Below are positions 1 to 7,928 of a DNA stretch of 25,808 bases, piece by piece; within the stretch, counting starts at the first letter, position 1; every line of letters starts with the position of its first letter. Source of the stretch: Sulfurimonas sp. (lineage in GTDB: Bacteria > Campylobacterota > Campylobacteria > Campylobacterales > Sulfurimonadaceae); assembly GCA_027056465.1 (NCBI GenBank), contig JALUKS010000124.1:1-25808 (forward strand). The letters are read 5' to 3'. The notes beneath the pieces are model-generated. The model was not told where the DNA came from and searched no databases. It saw only the letters and a program-made list of their open reading frames with translations. The translations under genes were made by a program, and so were the position numbers.

Positions 1-1
1 A

Positions 2-490
2 AATGAAAAATACACCAAGGTAGTAGATAACTATCATGAAGCAAAAGCACTCTATCAACTCTCTTTAAAAAAGTTTCAAGTCGTGCAAAAAGAGTTAGAA
101 CTTTTTAAAGTCTATGCACCTATAAATAGTATTGTTTTGCGTTCAAATATTACACTGGGTTCCTATTTTGATAGACAAACAAAAGCACTGATTATCGGAA
201 GTGATAAACTTAACTTGAGAGTAAATATTAACGAGTTTGATAGCTGGAAACTAGATAAAAACAGACAAGCAATAGCATCGCTAAGAGGTAACCCAAAAGA
301 GCAGATAGCATTACAAGAAAAGTACATTATCCCTTTTATAGTTCCAAAGAAAAACCTTACTGGTTTGAGTACAGAACAGACTGATACTAGAGTACTTCAA
401 GTTGTGTATGAACTCAAACACAAACCTGACTTTCCTCTATATGTTGGGGAAATGTTTGATGTGTTTATAAAAACTTCTAAGGCTCAGTAG
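2..490 (+). CDS. HlyD/DevB-like periplasmic adaptor subunit, 3' part (5' end outside window)
   Basis: The reading frame is open from the first bases of the window with no stop, so the gene starts upstream and only about 162 C-terminal residues are seen. The visible part begins in an alpha-helical, charged stretch (end of a coiled-coil hairpin: EAKALYQLSLKK...). It then runs into the second half of a lipoyl-like barrel (VYAPINSIVLRSNITLGSYF), followed by a beta-rich region, as in RND/ABC membrane-fusion proteins. Its TAG stop shares one base with the GTG start of the permease gene, so the two are one operon. By family knowledge it would bridge an inner-membrane ABC permease and an outer-membrane channel. 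The substrate cannot be read from the sequence. No ATPase gene of this set is visible, so it should lie upstream. Confidence 0.8.
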   Translation, partial: NEKYTKVVDNYHEAKALYQLSLKKFQVVQKELELFKVYAPINSIVLRSNITLGSYFDRQTKALIIGSDKLNLRVNINEFDSWKLDKNRQAIASLRGNPKEQIALQEKYIIPFIVPKKNLTGLSTEQTDTRVLQVVYELKHKPDFPLYVGEMFDVFIKTSKAQ

Positions 491-1665
491 TGTTTAGAGT
501 AGCTGTCGAGATGCTTATGCATGACAAAACAAAATATATAGGGCTTTTTATAGGTATAGGTTTTACTGCATTTTTAGTGACTTTTTCTATGAGCTTTTTA
601 GCAGGGTTCATGAGTAGAGGATTTGCCCTTGTGAGCGAAAATCCTAGTGCAGATATTTGGGTGATGGATAGAGCTGTAAGTTCACCAGAAGCTACTGTAA
701 ATATGAGTGATGGTTCCCTAAGTCTTGTTCGTGGTGTAAAAGGTGTTGCCTATGCAACGCCACTTTACTTAGGGGATGTGACTGCCCGTTATGGGGATGG
801 GAACTTCCAGAAGTTTCAAGCTATAGGTGTAGATGATGCAACACTCAGTGGCGCACCGAGAAGTAAAAATAGACTTCGATTACCTGATAGTGTCATCATA
901 GATAGTGGTGGGACAAGTGGTAAACTCCAAACGCCACTCTATAAAAAAGATATGTGGCCTCATGATGGCTCTCATCTTCATGCTACAACGCGAGAGTTGC
1001 ACTTTGGGGATAAACTACTTATAAATGATAAAAGAGCGATAGTGGCAGATGTTTCACATACCATCGCTAGATTTCCCCCACGACCCTTGCTTTACACAAC
1101 AGCATCAAATTTTAAACGACTTATACCCTCTGCGAAACGCTATACAACTTTTATCATGGTTCGTTCAGAGCGAGGTGTAGATGCTAAAGAGTTAGCAAAA
1201 ACTATCTCAAAGCAAACAGGCTTAAAGGCTATCACAAGTCAAAGATTTAAAAAAGAGACTGTGTTGTGGTATCTTATAAACTCCGAGGATGTCGGTGATA
1301 TGGTAAATATGGTAGTGCTTGCTATGCTTGTAGGTTTTGGTGTAACAGGAGTAATGCTCTATATGTTTACCTATGAAAATATCAAACAGTATGCAGTTTT
1401 AAAAGCTATGGGTGCATCAAATAAACAGCTTAGAGATATGGTGTTTACTCAAGCTTTTATTGGGGTAATTGCAGGAAGTGGTATCGGTATTGCTGTGGCA
1501 GCACTCATCGGGGTAAGTATATCTGGCAGTGACTTTCCCTTTAGAATGATGTGGTTTGCTCCTATGTTTGGATTTTTAGGAGTGTTGATAGTGAGCATCA
1601 CTGCCGCCATGATAAGTGTAAGACCAATAGTGAAAATGGAGCCAGCAATAGTTTTTAAAGCATAA
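490..1665 (+). CDS. ABC transporter permease, FtsX/MacB/DevC-like
   Basis: This 391-residue inner-membrane protein has the four-helix FtsX/MacB plan: one N-terminal helix (about 16-40), a large periplasmic domain (about 45-265) and three C-terminal helices (about 272-295, 320-343, 354-376). The cytoplasmic segment YAVLKAMGAS (301-310) between helices 2 and 3 is the usual site of contact with the ATPase in this family. The GTG start at 490 overlaps the adaptor stop by one base. ATG codons at residues 8 and 10 are alternatives but would cut into the conserved N-terminal amphipathic segment. It probably forms an export complex with the upstream adaptor and an ATPase outside the window. It is a distant paralogue in layout of the permease at 5641-6789. 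The cargo is unknown. Confidence 0.85.
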   Translation: MFRVAVEMLMHDKTKYIGLFIGIGFTAFLVTFSMSFLAGFMSRGFALVSENPSADIWVMDRAVSSPEATVNMSDGSLSLVRGVKGVAYATPLYLGDVTARYGDGNFQKFQAIGVDDATLSGAPRSKNRLRLPDSVIIDSGGTSGKLQTPLYKKDMWPHDGSHLHATTRELHFGDKLLINDKRAIVADVSHTIARFPPRPLLYTTASNFKRLIPSAKRYTTFIMVRSERGVDAKELAKTISKQTGLKAITSQRFKKETVLWYLINSEDVGDMVNMVVLAMLVGFGVTGVMLYMFTYENIKQYAVLKAMGASNKQLRDMVFTQAFIGVIAGSGIGIAVAALIGVSISGSDFPFRMMWFAPMFGFLGVLIVSITAAMISVRPIVKMEPAIVFKA

Positions 1666-1714
1666 GCCTACACTTTTTTTGCTAAGAGTTTCATGTAGTA
1701 AAACATAGAAATCT

Positions 1715-1740
1715 CTTCTTGGAACAAGAAGTACTTTATT
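1715..1740. terminator. Possible terminator hairpin between convergent genes
   Basis: CTTCTTG (1715-1721) and CAAGAAG (1725-1731) form a perfect 7-bp stem with a 3-base loop, followed on the + strand by TACTTTATT. It sits between the permease stop and the fliL-like stop, which converge. The T tail is weak on both strands, so efficient intrinsic termination is uncertain. Confidence 0.4.
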
Positions 1741-2224
1741 GTATGATAAAGCTAACTATATAAACATTTCGTATCTGACCATCATGAAGCATAGAGTTAA
1801 GTTTCTCTTTTATATGCTCACAAATTTCTCTTTTACCCCGATCTGAAAAAACATCGACCTGTGTATAATTGCTAAGAATGAGTATGATTTCATCTCTTAT
1901 AACAGCATTTTTAGCATCGAGTTCATTTTTGAGGAGCTTACTATTTAGCTCAAGGGAGAGTGTTGCTTTGAGATAAACATCTTTTCCATCAGTAGTTTTG
2001 AGATTTACAGTGATGGGTGCAAGAGGATAGAGTGGTCCAACTTCTGCTAATGTTTCATCTGCAGGGTTTACTTGCTTCTCTTGAGGTGTGGAGGTTGTAT
2101 TTGTCTTTGCATTTGTATCATCTTTTTGCATATACCAAAAAACTCCAGATCCTCCACCAATAAGAATCAAAAGTAAAAAAACTATAATAATAATTAAAAT
2201 TTTATTTGAACTATTTTGTGCCAT
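1736..2224 (-). CDS. fliL: FliL-like flagellar basal-body-associated protein
   Basis: FliL is a single-pass inner-membrane protein that surrounds the stator near the flagellar motor. The product has 162 residues: a short cytoplasmic N-terminus, one strongly hydrophobic helix (about 8-30), a Ser/Thr/Asn-rich linker, and a periplasmic domain with the FliL pattern (YPLAPITVNL, a VYLKATLSLEL strand, a helix ending NAVIRDEIILILSNYT, and the end KLNSMLHDGQIRNVYIVSFIIQ). I chose the ATG at 2224 over the TTG one codon upstream. It makes a TGATG overlap with the upstream gene, and a GGAG lies 7 bases before it. It is the last gene of a three-gene operon with two membrane proteins, not part of a flagellar cluster in this window. 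FliL-family proteins are divergent, so the exact role is inference. Confidence 0.85.
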   Translation of the reverse strand: MAQNSSNKILIIIIVFLLLILIGGGSGVFWYMQKDDTNAKTNTTSTPQEKQVNPADETLAEVGPLYPLAPITVNLKTTDGKDVYLKATLSLELNSKLLKNELDAKNAVIRDEIILILSNYTQVDVFSDRGKREICEHIKEKLNSMLHDGQIRNVYIVSFIIQ

Positions 2225-3492
2225 CAAGAGACTCCATTATGATGTAAAAATCCGATGGCAATTGTTAAAATTCCCAACAAAGAGAGTGATAAGGCACTTA
2301 TCTTACCTGCACTATTTTTTGAAAATATATAAGCATAAAAAGCTTTTAAGATATTGTTACTTCCTGTCGCGATGAGGATTGCTGTTGCTGCATTTTGGGA
2401 TGTTACACTAAACTTCGATGAGAGTATAGAGAGTACAAAAGGATCTATATCTGTAAAACCAACGATAAATGAGAGAATGTTTAATCCAATATTTCCATAT
2501 TTATTAAGTACAAAATGTGTGAGAACTGCCATAACAATAAATAAAAATGCAAACAAAAAAGCTGTACTGAGTTCAAGGGGGTTTTTATCTTCGTTTGTGG
2601 TGTTGTGAGGATTGATTGTATCTTTTTTCGACTTCCTATAAAGAAAGAGGGTAACTACTAGGGTTAAGAGAGTTAAAGTAACAAAAGGAAGCAATAAAAT
2701 TTGAGCAATTTCAAAGTTAAAAGCATAGGTAATACCTAGTAATCGCAGATACATGAGAGCAGTTGCAACGACTATGGAAGATGAAAAAAGATAGGGTGCA
2801 TTTCCTGAAGATGCTTTTTTTGCTAACACTATTGTAGTGGCAGTACTTGAGTATATCCCACCTAGTATACCAGTAATCAGGTAGCCTTTATCGTTGAAAA
2901 GATATTTTTTAAGAATATAACCGATATATGAAAAAAGAGAGACTACAACGACAGCAAGCCATATTTTAAAGTAAGAGACAGGAATAAGGTCTGAGATCTC
3001 TTTATGTGGCAGTAGAGGTAAAACAACACCACTTAAAAGAAGAAGTTTGGCAAATATCTCTATCTCTTTTTCATCAAAGATAGTGTAAAAATGCTCAAGA
3101 CGTTTGTTTATATTTGATATAAATACAACTGCTACAAAGATAGTAAGTAAAAACCATATATTAAATTTAATCACTATCATACCAAAACTATAAACAAGTG
3201 TAGAGAGTAGAAAAATAATAATACCACTTTTTGTAGTTTTGAGTTTTGAGTTGTAAAAGAGGAGTAGGTGCATCACTATAGCAATATAACCAACGATGAA
3301 GAGATTCATGCTAATGGATGCAAAGATATACCCGATAAGTGCGATGAAAGAAAAAGTTCTTACACTCCCTATCTCTTTTGTAAGATTTTTATTAACACTG
3401 TGTGCTTTTACTTCAAGACCAATAAGTAAACCAGCAATGATAACTACTACTAATGAGACCCATTGGGCATGAAGCAAGTAATCTAAAAACAT
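2224..3492 (-). CDS. MgtC/SapB and DUF4010 domain integral membrane protein
   Basis: This 422-residue polytopic inner-membrane protein has about 11-12 predicted helices. The N-terminal part carries the MgtC/SapB pattern (GLLIGLEVKAH near residues 21-31, then EIGSVRTFSFIALIGYIF). The C-terminal half carries the DUF4010 signature GGIYSSTATTIVLAKKAS. Proteins with this two-domain layout are widespread and have no settled function. MgtC itself is tied to magnesium and virulence, but that should not be transferred to this gene. AAGGA just before the ATG overlaps the end of the preceding gene (gap 2 bases), and the stop overlaps the fliL-like start by one base. Translational coupling along the operon is therefore likely. 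Confidence 0.85.
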   Translation of the reverse strand: MFLDYLLHAQWVSLVVVIIAGLLIGLEVKAHSVNKNLTKEIGSVRTFSFIALIGYIFASISMNLFIVGYIAIVMHLLLFYNSKLKTTKSGIIIFLLSTLVYSFGMIVIKFNIWFLLTIFVAVVFISNINKRLEHFYTIFDEKEIEIFAKLLLLSGVVLPLLPHKEISDLIPVSYFKIWLAVVVVSLFSYIGYILKKYLFNDKGYLITGILGGIYSSTATTIVLAKKASSGNAPYLFSSSIVVATALMYLRLLGITYAFNFEIAQILLLPFVTLTLLTLVVTLFLYRKSKKDTINPHNTTNEDKNPLELSTAFLFAFLFIVMAVLTHFVLNKYGNIGLNILSFIVGFTDIDPFVLSILSSKFSVTSQNAATAILIATGSNNILKAFYAYIFSKNSAGKISALSLSLLGILTIAIGFLHHNGVS

Positions 3493-3494
3493 AT

Positions 3495-3788
3495 TTATCC
3501 TTTATCGTTTATCTGTGTGGCTATCTTATAAAGATACTCATGCATATCGAAGTAGCCTATCATAGCTTCAAACATCATACGCCAAAAAAGTTCTAAAAGT
3601 AGAAATATACCAAGAGATATGAGTAAAACTTTAGACTTGCTTTCTATGTTTTTAAAGAAATCACTGCTTGTAATAAATTTATTGTTATATTTATAAAGAA
3701 GAAAAGGGACAAAAATCGCACCTACATAGTAGAAGAACACCAATACATTCTGAGTTATAAAAGTATTAAAAGAGAGAAAATCATACAT
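3495..3788 (-). CDS. Small two-helix membrane protein, unknown function
   Basis: I do not recognise this 97-residue protein with certainty. It has two long hydrophobic segments (about 14-32 and 53-70) separated by a basic, polar loop (YKYNNKFITSSDFFKNIESKSK). The C-terminal tail is charged and contains HEYLYKI. The layout resembles small DUF4282-like proteins, but I cannot confirm this by eye. It is the first gene of the operon that continues with the MgtC/SapB-DUF4010 protein and the fliL-like gene. An extended -10 box lies about 30 bases upstream. It is real on the grounds of its promoter, its tight spacing and its coherent membrane topology. Confidence 0.7.
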   Translation of the reverse strand: MYDFLSFNTFITQNVLVFFYYVGAIFVPFLLYKYNNKFITSSDFFKNIESKSKVLLISLGIFLLLELFWRMMFEAMIGYFDMHEYLYKIATQINDKG

Positions 3789-3817
3789 TATACAGCCTAT
3801 TTTAAATATACAATGCT

Positions 3818-3823
3818 ATTATA
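3818..3823 (-). promoter_or_regulatory. Extended -10 promoter of the 97-aa/MgtC/fliL operon
   Basis: On the minus strand the sequence reads TGTTATAAT, a perfect -10 hexamer (3823 to 3818) with the extended TGn. It lies 29 bases upstream of the ATG at 3788. No clear -35 is seen, which is normal for sigma-70 promoters in Campylobacterota. Confidence 0.6.
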
Positions 3824-3871
3824 ACACTAATAGAAGAAGTCTATTACTTTTTTAAAGGAATTATACAAAAT

Positions 3872-4924
3872 ATGAAATACCTATCTTTACTTTATACTTT
3901 TTTCATTATCTCTTCTTCTCTTTTGGAAGCAGATATAAATAACACTTTTATGATGAATGTAGAAGAACAGTTTAATGCTGAATCAAATAAAAAAGGAGCT
4001 GCGTTTGCATTCTCTAAGATTGATACAAGTACACCTGAGACAAAGGCCCTTATGGATTCGATATGGGAAGGGAATTTCTTTGGTTTAACACCTTATCATG
4101 ATAGCTATTTCCTTCCATTTTCAATGGCAAATAGTAAATATCCTCGAATATCAGAGAATCAGAATCCAAATGCACCACTGACTCCTTTAGAAGAAAAATA
4201 TAAGAACTATGGAAAATTAGAAACAGAATTTCAAATCAGTTTCAAAAAGCAAATAAGTTACAATTTTTTTGGTTGGAATGAGTTTATATTTGCAGCATAT
4301 ACACAAACAGTTTTTTGGCAACTGTATCAAAAGTCAGCACCATTCCGTGAGACAAACTACAAACCTGAAATTTACTTATCTATTCCCTCATCTACTTATT
4401 TTGATGAAAATTTTGGACTTAAAGCTGTTAGATATGGATTTCTTCATGATTCAAATGGACAAGATGGTTACCGTTCACGTTCTTGGAATCGTTTATACAT
4501 TAAATGGCTTTGGCAGTGGAAAAATCTTTTCTTAGCTTCAAAAGTATGGTATAGATTACCTGAAAAACAGAAATCCTATGCTTACTATCATGGTAATGGT
4601 TTTGAAGCAGATGGTTTACCAACAGATCCACATCAAGAAGGTGATGACAATCCACATATAGAGCATTATTTTGGCTATGGCGATTTGAATTTTCATTATC
4701 TTTATGGAAAAAGTCAGTTCTCTTCAATTGTGCGCTACAACTTTGGAGTAGGTGGTACACAAAGAGGGGCAGTAGAATTTAATTGGTCCTACCCATTTCT
4801 TTATTCAAAAAATATGTTTTGGTACACGAAAATTTTTAGTGGCTATGGTGAAAGTCTTATTGACTATGACCGTTCAGTAACTAAAGCATCTTTTGGCTTC
4901 TCATTTTCAAGGGCACTTTTTTAG
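3872..4924 (+). CDS. pldA: Outer-membrane phospholipase A (PldA/OMPLA family)
   Basis: This is an outer-membrane beta-barrel phospholipase that hydrolyses acyl chains of misplaced phospholipids in the outer leaflet, calcium-dependent and active as a dimer in the E. coli enzyme. The 350-residue product has a signal peptide (MKYLSLLYTFFIISSSLLEA, cleavage near residue 20). The family active-site region is RYGFLHDSNGQDGYRSRSWNRLY. His192, Ser194 and Asn206 align with the E. coli catalytic triad His142/Ser144/Asn156. The chain ends in Phe after alternating aromatic strands, as expected for recognition by the barrel assembly machinery. It has an N-terminal extension of about 90 residues compared with the short E. 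coli protein. AAAGGAA lies 11 bases before the ATG. It is a single gene between divergent and convergent neighbours. Confidence 0.95.
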   Translation: MKYLSLLYTFFIISSSLLEADINNTFMMNVEEQFNAESNKKGAAFAFSKIDTSTPETKALMDSIWEGNFFGLTPYHDSYFLPFSMANSKYPRISENQNPNAPLTPLEEKYKNYGKLETEFQISFKKQISYNFFGWNEFIFAAYTQTVFWQLYQKSAPFRETNYKPEIYLSIPSSTYFDENFGLKAVRYGFLHDSNGQDGYRSRSWNRLYIKWLWQWKNLFLASKVWYRLPEKQKSYAYYHGNGFEADGLPTDPHQEGDDNPHIEHYFGYGDLNFHYLYGKSQFSSIVRYNFGVGGTQRGAVEFNWSYPFLYSKNMFWYTKIFSGYGESLIDYDRSVTKASFGFSFSRALF

Positions 4925-4933
4925 AGCCTGTAA

Positions 4934-4955
4934 GTGTAGCTTTAGTGAGCTACAC
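4934..4955. other. Hairpin between convergent pldA and ABC ATPase genes
   Basis: GTGTAGCT (4934-4941) and AGCTACAC (4948-4955) form a perfect 8-bp stem with a 6-base loop. It overlaps the last codons of the ATPase gene and follows the pldA stop by about 9 bases. There is no T run on either side, so it may be a processing or transcript-protecting hairpin rather than a classical terminator. Confidence 0.45.
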
Positions 4956-5639
4956 AAACACAACACTCCTATTTTCTATCTTCATAATCCTATCGCAATA
5001 CTCCAACATCCTATCATCATGAGTGACCATAACGATGGCTACATCCTGCTCTAAGGCTATCTTTTTGAGCATCTTTACAACATCCACTGAACGGTTCATG
5101 TCGAGTGCAGCAGTCGGCTCATCAGCTAGTATAATTTCAGGGTTATTCATCAGCGCTCTTGCTATGGCTACCCTCTGGTTCTGCCCACCACTAAGTTGGC
5201 TTGGCATAGCGTTTTCTTTATCAGCTATATCGAAGTACTTTAGGAGTTCTTTTGCTTTTGCCTTGGACTCTTTATCTGCTACTTTATTGGCTTGAGGAAG
5301 GAGTGTGAGGTTGTCTATGATGTTTAAAAAAGGGATAAGATAGTGAGCTTGAAAGATGAAGCCTATCTTCTCTCTTCGTATCTTTCTTGTCTCTTTTGTG
5401 AGCCATTTATTCTCAAAAACTTTCTCATCTCCTAGCCACATAGTTCCTGAGTTTGGCTCATTGACACAGCCGAGCATCATAAGGAGTGTTGTTTTTCCTG
5501 CACCACTTGGGGCGATGAGTGCTACGAGTTCACCCTTGTTTATAGTGAAGTTAGCATCTTTGATGACATCTACAAAGGCATCACCTTTTCCAAAAGATTT
5601 GTTAAGGTTCTCTACCTTTATAGCTTGTTTTGTACTCAT
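4950..5639 (-). CDS. ABC transporter ATP-binding protein, LolD/MacB/DevA-like
   Basis: The 229-residue ATPase has all nucleotide-binding motifs in order: Walker A APSGAGKTT (43-51), Q-loop FQAHY with Gln97, signature LSGGQ (149-153), Walker B EIILADE (168-174), D-loop (AALD) and H-loop His207 in VMVTHDD. This arrangement is that of the LolD/MacB/DevA exporter group, whose ATPases act as mechanical drivers rather than import pumps. Its ATG lies one base after the permease stop. The permease ends with codons GGA GGC TAA, so its own tail supplies the GGAGG ribosome-binding site and translation is probably coupled. It is the last gene of the TolC-adaptor-permease-ATPase operon. Confidence 0.92.
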   Translation of the reverse strand: MSTKQAIKVENLNKSFGKGDAFVDVIKDANFTINKGELVALIAPSGAGKTTLLMMLGCVNEPNSGTMWLGDEKVFENKWLTKETRKIRREKIGFIFQAHYLIPFLNIIDNLTLLPQANKVADKESKAKAKELLKYFDIADKENAMPSQLSGGQNQRVAIARALMNNPEIILADEPTAALDMNRSVDVVKMLKKIALEQDVAIVMVTHDDRMLEYCDRIMKIENRSVVFV

Positions 5640-5640
5640 G

Positions 5641-6789
5641 TTAGCCTCCTATAGCAGCAGTTGGGTCTGCACTTATAACTTTCTTGACTCCCACAAAAGA
5701 AGCAACTATGGAAGCGATAACAACGATGATAAAGAGTGTCAAGGCATCAGGAGCTTGTAAGACAACATTTTTTGGAAACTTTGTATAGATAAGATGTGAA
5801 AAGACATTTCCAAAGATAAACGCCAGTACTCCAAGAAGAAGAGTCTCTTCAACTATCATCTTTACTATAGTAGAGTTTGGCAAACCTATAAGTTTCATGA
5901 TAGAAATCTCTTTCATTTTCTCAAGTGTCATAGTGTATATGATAAGAGAGATGATAATAGTCGCAACTACAATAAGAATAACAGTAAAAAGTCCTATCTG
6001 CTTAGAGGCTTTTTCAACGACATATTTCGTTAAGACATCGGTCTGTTGCTCTCTAGTATAGATACCTTTGTGAAGCCACTTTCGTAAAGTTTTCGCTGTT
6101 GCATCTACCCTATAACTCGGATAAACAGTTGCTATGATAGCATTTACAAGATGTGCATCACCACCACTGGGTATACCTCTTGCTCTATCAGTCTGTATGC
6201 GTTTGTTCGTATAGGTAAACTGCAAGGTTTGAGCATCTTTAAGTGAGACATACACAAGTGGGTCTCCACCTGAAGCAACTGTGCCATGAGTGATACCCAC
6301 AACAGTGTAGATATCTCTTCCAAGTGGAATAGTGTCACCGAGTTTATAGTCCGTTTTATCACTTACTACTATCTCATAGTGGTCGTTTTGCAAGGTTCTT
6401 CCAGCGATGAGTCTTTTAGTGTTTATTGGCACTATTGAACCATAAACATCATAGCCTATAGCCATCACGGAAAGCTGTTTTTCATGAAAAGGTATCTGGA
6501 TATTTTGAAAAGTAATAGCCTCACTCTTATCTATAGCCTGATACCCTTTGAGTGTGAATTTTAGATCTTCATGTATGCGAGAAGCCTCGGCAAATGGTCC
6601 TAGAGTATCCTCTTGCACCACCCACAAGTCTACATCTAAATCATCTAAGATAACACGTGCATCAGCAATCATTCCACGATAAACGCCAATCATAATCAGC
6701 ACAATCCCAAGCAACATCCCAACACCCATAGCAGTTACAATGAACTTCCCTAAGGTGTGTTTGATGTCTTCTTTTGCTAGATAAATCAT
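5641..6789 (-). CDS. ABC transporter permease, FtsX/MacB/DevC-like
   Basis: This 382-residue inner-membrane subunit has one N-terminal helix (about 16-38), a periplasmic domain (about 40-262) and three C-terminal helices (about 265-287, 313-335, 349-369). The cytoplasmic loop EKMKEISIMKLIGLPN (290-305) is the expected ATPase-contact segment of this family. The start overlaps the adaptor stop by 4 bases (ATGA), and the stop is one base from the ATPase ATG. Together with these neighbours and the TolC-like protein it should form a complete tripartite exporter. The periplasmic domain is related in type to DevC/MacB, but the cargo (lipid, glycolipid, peptide or small molecule) cannot be deduced. 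Confidence 0.88.
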   Translation of the reverse strand: MIYLAKEDIKHTLGKFIVTAMGVGMLLGIVLIMIGVYRGMIADARVILDDLDVDLWVVQEDTLGPFAEASRIHEDLKFTLKGYQAIDKSEAITFQNIQIPFHEKQLSVMAIGYDVYGSIVPINTKRLIAGRTLQNDHYEIVVSDKTDYKLGDTIPLGRDIYTVVGITHGTVASGGDPLVYVSLKDAQTLQFTYTNKRIQTDRARGIPSGGDAHLVNAIIATVYPSYRVDATAKTLRKWLHKGIYTREQQTDVLTKYVVEKASKQIGLFTVILIVVATIIISLIIYTMTLEKMKEISIMKLIGLPNSTIVKMIVEETLLLGVLAFIFGNVFSHLIYTKFPKNVVLQAPDALTLFIIVVIASIVASFVGVKKVISADPTAAIGG

Positions 6790-7928
6790 AGGTGAATACT
6801 CATCCCCTCTTTAAGGGGCTTTTTGTGGCTATTTGGCACGATAATCTGAGCTGTTAGAGGAAGGTTTTTCACTCCTACTTCATGGCTATTTTTGGCGATA
6901 ATATCACATACTACAAAGTGAGCATGAGTATCTTTAGCTATCCAAACACCAAATTTTCCACTCTTTTGCACTAAGAGTTTCGCAGGGATTTTCACTATAT
7001 CTTTGTGCATCTCTACTTCTATCTCTACTTGAGCTTGTTCATTTATATAAAAGGGTTTTGGTATCTCCTGAAATGCTACCTCTATCTCTCTTTCAAGTGT
7101 CACACTATCACTAATGGGATTGATACGAGCAACTACTCCCTCATAAATTTTATTCTCTTGTGAACGGAGGTGGATTTTGACACTTTGTCCAAGTTTGACA
7201 CTGCTACTGACTCTCTCATCTATCTTCGCCACTACCCAGAGAGTTTTACTATCTACGATGGTAAATATCGCTGTAGTTGGGAGAACATTTTGTGCAACTT
7301 GTGCATTTTTTGCTGTGACATAGCCATCTACTGGGGCATAGATTTTAAGTCTATCTATCTTGACTTTAAGGGCATCTATATTTTTAGAAGCGACAACTGC
7401 TGCAGCTTTCGCCGCGTTTATGTGCGCCTCTGATGCTCGAATAGCTGCATCAATACTCTCTAAATCAGCCTTCGCCTTATCATATTCAGACTGAGAAGCA
7501 AACTTTTGTTTTTGGAGTTTTGCATATCTGTCATAAGTAATTTGGAGAAGCTTTTTTTGTGCTTTTTGGCTCATCAAGTCACTCATAGCTGCATTTATAT
7601 CTGCATTTGCTTTGTTAAGATTTGCTTTTGTGATGGCAAGTTGAGCAGGTAAATCAACACCATCCATCTCTACAAGCAAATCTCCTTTTTTGACCCACTG
7701 ACCAATGTCTGTATGCAGAGCTATGATTTTACCACCTGTTTGCGCTGTGATAGCATAGCTCTCCTTCGCACCGACATTCCCTATGCCTTGCACTGTGACA
7801 TTTAGGTTGCCACGAGTAGGGGAGAGTGTTGTAAATGTTGTCTTTGGGATGTAGACTTTATTGTAAAAAAGAGTGCCTAGTCCAAGAACTAGAAGGGCTG
7901 AGAGAAGATATTTTATTGCTGGTTTCAT
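6786..7928 (-). CDS. HlyD-family periplasmic adaptor (membrane fusion protein)
   Basis: The 380-residue protein is anchored by one N-terminal helix (about 8-25). The two halves of the lipoyl-like barrel are visible (about 47-92, containing GQWVKKGDLLVEMDG, and about 195-225, containing IYAPVDGYVTAKNAQVAQNV). They flank a long Ala/Lys-rich alpha-helical hairpin (about 95-195). A beta-barrel domain follows (LWVVAKIDERVSSSVKLGQSVKIHL) with a membrane-proximal C-terminal domain. It links the ABC permease to the TolC-like channel in the periplasm. Overlaps of 4 bases with both neighbours (ATGA) indicate a single, translationally coupled operon. Confidence 0.92.
   Translation of the reverse strand: MKPAIKYLLSALLVLGLGTLFYNKVYIPKTTFTTLSPTRGNLNVTVQGIGNVGAKESYAITAQTGGKIIALHTDIGQWVKKGDLLVEMDGVDLPAQLAITKANLNKANADINAAMSDLMSQKAQKKLLQITYDRYAKLQKQKFASQSEYDKAKADLESIDAAIRASEAHINAAKAAAVVASKNIDALKVKIDRLKIYAPVDGYVTAKNAQVAQNVLPTTAIFTIVDSKTLWVVAKIDERVSSSVKLGQSVKIHLRSQENKIYEGVVARINPISDSVTLEREIEVAFQEIPKPFYINEQAQVEIEVEMHKDIVKIPAKLLVQKSGKFGVWIAKDTHAHFVVCDIIAKNSHEVGVKNLPLTAQIIVPNSHKKPLKEGMSIHL

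Noticed and set aside
2088..2375. Open frame of 95 codons on the + strand across the fliL/MgtC junction
   Set aside because: Covers the ends of two clear genes on the other strand and has no coherent protein features.
5356..5760. Open frame of 134 codons on the + strand opposite the ABC ATPase and permease
   Set aside because: Lies wholly antisense to genes with intact motifs, has low-complexity Ser/Phe-rich content and no ribosome-binding site; a shadow frame.
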